Below are positions 1 to 4,031 of a DNA stretch of 6,601 bases, one piece after another. The position numbers and the translations under genes are program-made. Origin of the DNA: DATKLX01 sp035542155 (GTDB lineage: Bacteria > Chloroflexota > Anaerolineae > Anaerolineales > Anaerolineaceae); contig DATKLX010000137.1 in NCBI GenBank assembly GCA_035542155.1, forward strand, positions 1 to 6,601. The letters are read 5' to 3'. The first letter of the stretch is position 1. Every line of letters starts with the position of its first letter. Under the pieces are notes generated by a model. It made no database searches. It was not told the origin of the DNA and worked only from the letters and a program-made list of their open reading frames with translations.

Positions 1-176
1 GTCTTTGAACCAAATTTAAAATGGCTAATTCTTCTTGGCAAACTGAGCGACTGACCAGTCGAGATTTTCGACCGGTGGTAGACATGCCTGTTCATCCCTT
101 TTGCCTTTGGTTTGCCAACAGTATCTTTAAGAAAGCCATAATAGAACGGAGATGCTCCTTGCTTTTCCAGAGCAAT
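1..176. other. A+T-rich left edge with no assignable gene
   Basis: This stretch is visibly poorer in G+C than the rest of the window. Two weak coding signals exist. On the + strand a frame entering from the left reads 17 codons and stops at 52-54, so it could be the tail of an upstream gene. On the - strand a frame is open from about 251 to the window edge (about 82 codons, translating to readable but unfamiliar protein including the segment SPFYYGFLKDTVGKPKAKG). That frame has no ATG, GTG or TTG before an internal ATG at 95-93, and it would run through the ssb promoter. I recognise neither product, so I call no gene here. Confidence 0.5.
55..75. other. Small hairpin-forming dyad near left edge
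   Basis: CCAGTCGA (55-62) and TCGACCGG (68-75) can pair over 8 positions with one mismatch around a 5-base loop. The dyad begins directly after the TGA at 52-54 that closes a short frame entering from the left. It could therefore be the end of an upstream transcript. No T tract follows, so it does not qualify as a standard intrinsic terminator. Confidence 0.2.
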
Positions 177-187
177 TAGTGTACAAT
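159..187 (+). promoter_or_regulatory. Predicted sigma-70-type promoter of ssb
   Basis: TTGCTT (159-164) and TACAAT (182-187) are separated by exactly 17 bases. The -10 matches TATAAT at five of six positions. The -35 keeps only the TTG core. Transcription would start near 194, giving a leader of about 89 bases before the ssb ATG at 283. It lies in the A+T-rich segment, as expected for a promoter in a GC-rich genome. The call is inferred from sequence only. Confidence 0.5.
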
Positions 188-196
188 TGTTCTGTA
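177..196. promoter_or_regulatory. Candidate LexA-like operator over the ssb -10
   Basis: The core GTACAATTGTTC (181-192) is an imperfect dyad centred on AATT. It differs at one base from GAAC-N4-GTTC, the pattern of Gram-positive-type LexA boxes. The symmetry continues outwards to TA at both ends (177-178 and 195-196). It covers the predicted -10 hexamer TACAAT (182-187), the right place for a repressor. In many bacteria ssb belongs to the SOS regulon. That LexA is the protein bound here is inference, and the exact LexA box of this organism is unknown to me. Confidence 0.35.
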
Positions 197-209
197 TTTC
201 AACCTTTTC

Positions 210-259
210 ATCGGTCTTACCAAGTGGAACGTGCCAAACGTGAGCTTTTCAAGACCGAT
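210..259 (+). promoter_or_regulatory. Long-range stem-loop in the ssb leader
   Basis: ATCGGTCTT (210-218) is perfectly complementary to AAGACCGAT (251-259), enclosing a 32-base loop. Within the loop, ACGT (229-232) can pair with ACGT (238-241). The whole structure lies in the predicted ssb 5' leader and ends 12 bases before the AGGAGG ribosome site (272-277), which stays free. It could be a leader control element or a DNA-level operator dyad. No known riboswitch or ribosomal-protein leader is recognised. Confidence 0.35.
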
Positions 260-282
260 ACCAGAAACGTCAGGAGGATGTT

Positions 283-711
283 ATGTGGCACACCATCATT
301 ATCGTAGGTAACCTGGGGCGCGATCCAGAAATGCGGTTCACCCCTAACGGCCAGGCTGTTACCAGCTTCTCAGTAGCAACCAGCCGGCAGTATACCTCGA
401 ACAGTGGCCAGCAAGTGAAAGAGACCATCTGGTTCCGGGTCTCCGCCTGGGGGAAATTAGCCGAAACCTGCAACCAGTATCTCAAGAAAGGCAGCAAAGT
501 CCTGGTCGAAGGTCGCCTGACCGCCGACCCCAATACCGGGAATCCACGGATCTACAACCGTCAGGATGGCACGGCTGGCACTTCCTTCGAAGTTTCCGCC
601 GCGACGGTGCGTTTCCTCACCAGCCGCGCGGAGACCGAAGGCGGCATGAGCCAGGGAGGCGAAGAATCCTTCTCCCCAATACCCGGTGGAGAAGAAGAGA
701 TCCCCTTCTAA
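283..711 (+). CDS. ssb: Single-stranded DNA-binding protein SSB
   Basis: SSB coats single-stranded DNA in the cytoplasm during replication, recombination and repair, and recruits partner enzymes through its C-terminal tip. The 142-aa product shows the full OB-fold of bacterial SSB in residues 1-110. It opens with MWHTIIIVGNLGRDPE, followed by the TSFSVATSR strand, the 'ETIWFRVSAWGKLAE' segment and 'YLKKGSKVLVEGRL'. A short Gly/Glu-rich linker leads to the acidic tip EEEIPF, the counterpart of the DDIPF peptide of Escherichia coli SSB. Length is at the short end of the usual range because the disordered linker is brief. The start at 283 is supported by a strong AGGAGG site (272-277) five bases upstream. 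It stands away from rpsF and rpsR, its frequent neighbours elsewhere, and has its own predicted promoter with a LexA-like dyad. The DUF3467 gene follows after 25 bases. Confidence 0.97.
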   Translation: MWHTIIIVGNLGRDPEMRFTPNGQAVTSFSVATSRQYTSNSGQQVKETIWFRVSAWGKLAETCNQYLKKGSKVLVEGRLTADPNTGNPRIYNRQDGTAGTSFEVSAATVRFLTSRAETEGGMSQGGEESFSPIPGGEEEIPF

Positions 712-715
712 GCCA

Positions 716-738
716 ATCGATTGAGCCGCGGCTTCGAT
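716..738 (+). promoter_or_regulatory. Hairpin covering the start of the DUF3467 gene
   Basis: ATCGA (716-720) can pair with TCGAT (734-738), and between them lies the perfect palindrome AGCCGCGGCT (724-733). A bulged hairpin would thus enclose the first two bases of the ATG at 737-739. No ribosome binding site is visible before that ATG. This suggests translation coupled to ssb, whose stop is only 25 bases upstream. The structure is predicted by eye only. Confidence 0.25.
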
Positions 739-1075
739 GCCTGACTCCCCCAAACGGCCTGTTCCACCCCCTTTCCCTCCGTTGGAGACCCCCCCGGAGA
801 TGGAACCCGTCTATGCCAACCTGGCGCGCATCTCGCATACCCCGGCGGAGCTGGTGCTCGATTTCGCCCGCCTGCTCCCCGGGGATAGCATCGCCCGGGT
901 AGTTGCGCGCCTGTTGATGTCACCGGTGGGGGCCAAGCTGTTTTATCGTGCACTGGGCGAAAATCTCGCCCGCTATGAGGCAGCCTTTGGGGAAATCCAT
1001 ATCCCCGGGGAAACCGGCCTGGCGGATGAGCTTTTTCGCCCAGTGCATCCACCCGGACCCACCGATCACAGTTAG
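737..1075 (+). CDS. DUF3467 family protein
   Basis: This 112-aa protein of unknown function matches the small bacterial DUF3467 family. The signature is seen in residues 25-87: 'VYANLARISHTPAELVLDFA', then 'LPGD', 'ARLLMSPVGAKLFYRALGENL' and the closing 'YEAAFGEI'. Residues 1-21 are a proline-rich, probably disordered leader (PVPPPFPPLETPPE). I see no membrane segment, cysteine motif or catalytic signature. The ATG at 737 gives the longest frame but lacks a ribosome binding site and sits in a possible hairpin. The in-frame ATG at 800 (Met22) would remove the proline-rich leader and start right at the domain, so it is a serious alternative. It lies between ssb and the translin-family gene, with only 5 bases to the latter, so it is probably in the same transcript. 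Its job cannot be read from sequence. Confidence 0.85.
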   Translation: MPDSPKRPVPPPFPPLETPPEMEPVYANLARISHTPAELVLDFARLLPGDSIARVVARLLMSPVGAKLFYRALGENLARYEAAFGEIHIPGETGLADELFRPVHPPGPTDHS

Positions 1076-1080
1076 AAAGT

Positions 1081-1743
1081 ATGCAAAATTTAGACGCAAT
1101 CACCGAAAAAATCCGCCTGGATTTTGACGCGCGCACGGCTGCCCGCGATCAGGCTCTGGCCCAGGCGCGCATTCTCACCCGCCACGCCGCGCACGCCATC
1201 CGCGCTGTCCACCGCGATGAGCATGCCCTGGCCCTGGAGCACATCGGCGCGGCCAAAACCCTCGCCGAAGAACTCCGCTCCGGGCTGAGACCGTATCCCG
1301 ACCTGCTCTTTGCCGGCTACACCCAGGACGCGCTCAAGGAATTTGTCGAGGCCAGCATCACCTACGCCCTGGTCAACAACGCGGATCTGCCATCCCCGGA
1401 AGACCTCGAAGTGGAATCGGCGACCTATCTGAACGGCCTGGCCGAAGTCACCGGCGAGCTGCGCCGGCGCTGCCTGGATATCCTCCGCCAGGGGTACTCG
1501 AACGAAGCCGAGCGGCTACTGGGCTGCATGGACGATATCTACAACGTCCTGGTTACCCTCGATTATCCCGACGCGATCACCAACGGGCTGCGCCGCCAGA
1601 CCGACCTGGCTCGCGGGATCGTCGAGCGCACCCGCGGCGACCTGACTATCAGCCTGCGCGAGCAGCATCTCCAGCAGTCGCTCGCCCGCCTTTCGGCCCA
1701 GCTCTCGGACCAGGAACCGCATGAGGACTATCCGGGCGTCTGA
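1081..1743 (+). CDS. Translin/TRAX-family protein
   Basis: This 220-aa, mostly helical protein is a prokaryotic translin-family member. In eukaryotes translin and TRAX form the C3PO ribonuclease and bind single-stranded RNA or DNA, and archaeal homologues exist. The diagnostic block is 'YLNGLAEVTGELRRRCLDIL' (116-135), which closely parallels the TRAX 'YLLGVADLTGELMR' segment. It is followed by 'LRRQTDLARGIVERTRGDLT' (170-189). The acidic pair E87 and E90 in 'KEFVEA', with E126 and an Asp in 161-175, corresponds in pattern to the acidic catalytic residues of TRAX-type subunits. Nuclease activity is therefore possible but unproven. Length fits the family. No clear ribosome site precedes the ATG, which is 5 bases after the DUF3467 stop, so coupling is likely. 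Its last 23 bases overlap the next gene. An oligomeric cytoplasmic nucleic-acid-binding ring is the expected form. Confidence 0.85.
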   Translation: MQNLDAITEKIRLDFDARTAARDQALAQARILTRHAAHAIRAVHRDEHALALEHIGAAKTLAEELRSGLRPYPDLLFAGYTQDALKEFVEASITYALVNNADLPSPEDLEVESATYLNGLAEVTGELRRRCLDILRQGYSNEAERLLGCMDDIYNVLVTLDYPDAITNGLRRQTDLARGIVERTRGDLTISLREQHLQQSLARLSAQLSDQEPHEDYPGV

Positions 1744-1957
1744 GATCGGCGTATACCTGTTCTGCCGGCGGGCATGGTGGTACCAGGGCCAGGGATTGCT
1801 TTCCGAGAACCAGGCCGAGCTGGCTTCGGGGACTTCGCTCCATCACCAGCACAGCCGCCGCGTTCTCGCCGCCAGGCTGCTCCGCGGGATGGCTTTTGTC
1901 CTCCTTCTCGCCGCGCTGGTCGCCCTGACCCTGTACGCTTTCCAACTCCTCTTCTGA
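1721..1957 (+). CDS. N-terminal half of a split Cas4-like nuclease, membrane-anchored
   Basis: This 78-aa protein carries the first part of a Cas4/Dna2-type PD-(D/E)XK nuclease. Residues 7-21 (SEIGVYLFCRRAWWY) match the Cas4 opening motif, in which C15 is the first ligand of the 4Fe-4S cluster. 'GTSLHHQH' (37-44) supplies the conserved Gly and metal-site His (H41 or H44). Basic residues R46, R47, R52 and R55 precede a hydrophobic helix (56-78) ending at the C-terminus, so the soluble part should face the cytoplasm. Alone it lacks the catalytic D, E-x-K and three cysteines, all present in the next ORF. AGGA at 1712-1715 supports the ATG at 1721, which overlaps the translin gene by 23 bases. 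The TGA at 1955-1957 is in the same frame as the next ORF's ATG. This may be a true two-subunit enzyme, a readthrough product, or a gene broken by a nonsense change. Confidence 0.75.
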   Translation: MRTIRASEIGVYLFCRRAWWYQGQGLLSENQAELASGTSLHHQHSRRVLAARLLRGMAFVLLLAALVALTLYAFQLLF

Positions 1958-1963
1958 CCGCTC

Positions 1964-2473
1964 ATGTTATATCTGGCGCTCGCACTGGGGCTCCTGGCGA
2001 TCCTTTTATTCTGGCAGGCGGCCCGCCAGAGGAAATCCACCGGGCTGCCCGGTGGACGGGTTATCTATAGCGACACGCGCGGCTGGGGGCCGGTCGAGGA
2101 ACCCCTCTATGACGCCCGCCTCGGCCTGGCGGGCAAACCCGATTACCTCGTCCGGCAGGGCGAGCAGGTGATCCCCGTCGAAGTGAAGACCGGGCGCACT
2201 CCTTCCAGCCCACACGACGCGCATATCTTCCAACTGGCCGCCTACTGCTACCTGGTGGAGCGCACCCGAGGCGTCCGCCCGCCGTACGGCATCCTGCATT
2301 ACCCCCAGCGCACCTTTGCCATCGATTATACGCCCGCACTGGAGAAGGCCTTCATCGACCTGATCGCCGAAATGCGCGCCGCCGAACGCCGCGGTGAGGC
2401 CGACCGCTCCCACGAGGCCCCCTCGCGCTGCGCCCGCTGCGGCTACCGGTCGAAGTGCGACCAGAGGATTTAA
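1964..2473 (+). CDS. Catalytic half of a split Cas4-like PD-(D/E)XK nuclease, membrane-anchored
   Basis: This 169-aa protein holds the catalytic core of a Cas4/RecB-like nuclease. Residues 2-18 form a membrane helix followed by basic residues (R21, R23, K24), placing the rest in the cytoplasm. The active-site set is visible: D60 in 'GKPDYLV', E73 and K75 in 'VIPVEVKTG', then Q90 and Y94 in 'FQLAAYCYL'. The C-terminus has C156-x2-C159-x5-C165, three of the four iron-sulfur cysteines of Cas4. The fourth (C15) and the conserved His lie in the preceding ORF. Families with this fold cut or resect DNA ends, usually needing Mn2+ or Mg2+. There is no ribosome site before the ATG, which starts six bases after the upstream TGA in the same frame, pointing to termination-reinitiation. 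No CRISPR array or other cas gene is near, so a role in repair or DNA uptake is more likely than spacer acquisition. That role is inference. Confidence 0.85.
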   Translation: MLYLALALGLLAILLFWQAARQRKSTGLPGGRVIYSDTRGWGPVEEPLYDARLGLAGKPDYLVRQGEQVIPVEVKTGRTPSSPHDAHIFQLAAYCYLVERTRGVRPPYGILHYPQRTFAIDYTPALEKAFIDLIAEMRAAERRGEADRSHEAPSRCARCGYRSKCDQRI

Positions 2474-2476
2474 GAA

Positions 2477-2513
2477 TTTCACCACAGAGTGCACAGAGGA
2501 AAGAAAGAGAACC
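2477..2513 (+). repeat. Fragment resembling the dispersed 'CACCACAGAG' repeat
   Basis: Bases 2479-2499 contain TCACCACAGAG followed by TGCACAGAGG, then a purine-rich run of AAAGAAAGAGAA. This resembles, from memory, a short dispersed non-coding repeat seen in intergenic regions of many bacterial genomes, including Chloroflexota, which is often mistranslated into 'TTE-TEE' small ORFs. It begins right after the stop of the nuclease gene. Only one copy lies in this window, so repetition in this genome cannot be shown here. Confidence 0.45.
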
Positions 2514-2514
2514 A

Positions 2515-2563
2515 CCAGGATGCCCTGGACTGCCCTGGCCCGCCGGCCACCTGGGCCCTCTTT
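2515..2563 (+). terminator. Hairpin region between gene blocks, possible weak terminator
   Basis: The gap before nadK contains CCAGG-ATGC-CCTGG (2515-2528), a 10-base near-tandem TGCCCTGGac/TGCCCTGGcc (2521-2540), and GGCCC (2537-2541) complementary to GGGCC (2553-2557). The last stem is followed by CTCTTT. Together these could end the ssb-to-nuclease transcript. The stems are only 5 bp and the T run is short, so the terminator call is tentative. Confidence 0.3.
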
Positions 2564-2592
2564 GGTGAGTCCTCCTTGAATCAGGCTATAAT
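2562..2592 (+). promoter_or_regulatory. Predicted promoter of the nadK-recN block
   Basis: TATAAT (2587-2592) is a perfect -10 consensus. A poor -35 (TTGGTG, 2562-2567) lies 19 bases upstream, two more than ideal. The -10 ends only 12 bases before the nadK ATG at 2605. Initiation at the usual distance would leave a leader of about six bases, and no good ribosome site is present (only GGAA at 2593-2596). A leaderless or near-leaderless nadK message is therefore likely. Confidence 0.45.
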
Positions 2593-2604
2593 GGAACCTA
2601 CTAT

Positions 2605-3477
2605 ATGTCCAGTCCGAACCCGCCGTTCAAACACATTGCCCTGATCTGGAACTCGGGTCTGCCCGAAGCGGCTACCGAATCCGGAGAGATTGCCGCGTTC
2701 CTCGAAAAGGCGAACCTGAGTGTTGCCCAGGGCCGGGTGAACGATTCCGCCCTGCGGGACCGCATCGAGCAGCACGAGTTCAACCTGGTCATCGCCCTTG
2801 GTGGAGACGGCACCATGCTGCGCGCCGGGCATCTTTGCGGACCTGTCCAGGTGCCGATCCTCGGCGTGAACATGGGCCGCCTGGGTTTCCTCATGGAGAC
2901 CGAGCGCAAAGACTGGCGCAAGCGCCTCACCCAGCTCCTCGCCGGGGAGTACTGGCTGGAAAAACGGATGATGCTGCGCGCAGAGCTCTGGCACGCCGAA
3001 CAGTTGGCCGGCGCCTGGAACGTGCTCAACGAGGTTTTCGTCGGGCGCGGCGAACAGGTCCGGCCGGTGCACCTGAGCACCTACCTGGATGACACCTTCC
3101 TGACCACCTACGTCGCCGATGGCCTCATCGCCGCCACGCCGACCGGATCCACCGCCTATGCCCTGGCGGCCGGGGGGCCGATCCTCCCTCCCGAGCTGCG
3201 CAATATCCTGATCGTACCGGTGGCTCCGCACCTCTCGATCGACCGGGCCATCGTCCTCGCCGAAGGCTCTTCGGTGAGCATCACGGTCGGCACCCCCCAC
3301 CAGGCAGCCATCAGCATCGACGGTCAGCCACCGCTAGCCATCGCCGACGGGGATTGCGTCCGCGTCTCCGCCAGCGGCGATACCGTTTGTTTTGTCCGCT
3401 TCCAGGATCCGGGATATTTTTACCGGAACCTGACCTCTCATATGAACCAGAACCCATCGACGGGAATCAGCCGATGA
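2605..3477 (+). CDS. nadK: NAD kinase (ATP-NAD kinase)
   Basis: NAD kinase phosphorylates NAD+ to NADP+ using ATP or polyphosphate and is the only route to NADP in most bacteria. It is a cytoplasmic enzyme. The 290-aa product has all family motifs in order: GGDGT at 66-70 (phosphate-donor and catalytic Asp68), 'GVNMGRLGFL' (87-96), the Asn-Glu pair at 142-143 in 'VLNEVFV', 'DGLIAATPTGSTAYALAAGGP' (172-192) and 'SIDGQ' (237-241). Length is normal for bacterial NadK. ATG at 2605 lies just downstream of a TATAAT. It is the best start because it precedes the first beta-strand (HIALIWN) by only nine residues. Its TGA overlaps the ATG of the next gene (ATGA at 3474-3477), indicating translational coupling. 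The nadK-recN neighbourhood is also familiar from Gram-positive genomes, where nadK, argR and recN are close. Confidence 0.95.
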   Translation: MSSPNPPFKHIALIWNSGLPEAATESGEIAAFLEKANLSVAQGRVNDSALRDRIEQHEFNLVIALGGDGTMLRAGHLCGPVQVPILGVNMGRLGFLMETERKDWRKRLTQLLAGEYWLEKRMMLRAELWHAEQLAGAWNVLNEVFVGRGEQVRPVHLSTYLDDTFLTTYVADGLIAATPTGSTAYALAAGGPILPPELRNILIVPVAPHLSIDRAIVLAEGSSVSITVGTPHQAAISIDGQPPLAIADGDCVRVSASGDTVCFVRFQDPGYFYRNLTSHMNQNPSTGISR

Positions 3478-4028
3478 CCGAAGTAACCGAAGCCAAATCT
3501 ACCCCGCTATACTGCGCCAACCATCCCAATATCGAAACCAGTCTGCGCTGTAACCGCTGCGAGCGGCCTATCTGCACCAAATGCGCCGTCCTGACCCCCA
3601 CCGGCTATCGCTGCAAGGACTGCGTCCGCGGCATCCAAAAAACCTACGATACCGCCGAAGCGATTGATTACCCCATCGCCTTCATCGTCGCCGGGATCTT
3701 GAGCTTTCTCGGCAGCCTGATCGCCCAGTACCTGGGTTTCTTTGTCATCTTCCTTGCCCCTATCGCGGGGGTCATCGTCGCCGAAGCGGTGCGCACGGCC
3801 ATCCGCAAGCACCGCTCACGCTCCCTTTACCAGATCGCCACCATCGGCGCAGCAGTGGGCAGCCTGTTCCCCATCCTTCCACGTGTCCTGGGCATTTTGC
3901 TCCTCTACAGCGGTGGCAACCTGGGCGGCAGCCTGGGGGTGTTACTGCCCCTGGTCTGGGCTGGCCTGTATACTTTTATAATTACCTCCACCGTCTATTA
4001 TCGCCTAGCAGGAATTCAGATTCGATAG
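3474..4028 (+). CDS. B-box-type zinc-finger, multi-pass membrane protein
   Basis: This 184-aa protein couples an N-terminal cytoplasmic zinc-binding module to a membrane domain. Residues 14-50 contain C14-x2-H17, C26-x2-C29, C34-x2-C37 and C47-x2-C50, a B-box-like arrangement ('CNRCERPICTKCAVLTPTGY') for two zinc ions. From residue 66 come about four hydrophobic segments (roughly 66-86, 88-106, 119-145 and 153-176), with basic loop RKHRSR at 111-116. Similar bacterial B-box/membrane proteins occur, but their function is unknown to me. The start at 3474 is chosen because it overlaps the nadK stop as ATGA, has GGGA eight bases upstream (3462-3465) and begins just before the zinc finger. A longer frame from 3354 merely shadows nadK. 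The recN ATG follows three bases after its stop, so the three genes should be one transcript. Confidence 0.85.
   Translation: MTEVTEAKSTPLYCANHPNIETSLRCNRCERPICTKCAVLTPTGYRCKDCVRGIQKTYDTAEAIDYPIAFIVAGILSFLGSLIAQYLGFFVIFLAPIAGVIVAEAVRTAIRKHRSRSLYQIATIGAAVGSLFPILPRVLGILLLYSGGNLGGSLGVLLPLVWAGLYTFIITSTVYYRLAGIQIR
3977..3982 (+). promoter_or_regulatory. Perfect -10-like hexamer ahead of recN
   Basis: TATAAT stands in a short A+T-rich patch within the 3' end of the B-box gene, 49 bases before the recN ATG. No convincing -35 is found 16-19 bases upstream. It might be a secondary promoter letting recN be induced apart from nadK, but it may equally reflect the codons used for the last membrane helix. 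No LexA-like dyad is seen next to it. Confidence 0.2.
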
Positions 4029-4031
4029 ACC

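Noticed and set aside
1964..2473. A CRISPR-associated cas4 gene belonging to a CRISPR-Cas system
   Set aside because: No direct-repeat array and no cas1, cas2 or effector gene lies in the window. The membrane helices and the repair-gene neighbourhood argue for a stand-alone Cas4-like nuclease.
2394..2579. A 61-codon + strand frame across the nuclease end and the intergenic gap
   Set aside because: It overlaps the nuclease C-terminus in another frame and continues through the ACCACAGAG repeat, giving the low-complexity TTE-TEE type peptide typical of spurious calls.
2581..3300. A 239-codon frame on the minus strand opposite nadK
   Set aside because: It is the complement-strand shadow of a GC-rich gene with unmistakable NAD kinase motifs on the + strand.
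3354..4028. A 224-residue version of the B-box protein starting at 3354
   Set aside because: Its first 40 residues run inside nadK in another frame and look like no domain. The ATG at 3474 overlaps the nadK stop as ATGA and starts just before the zinc finger.
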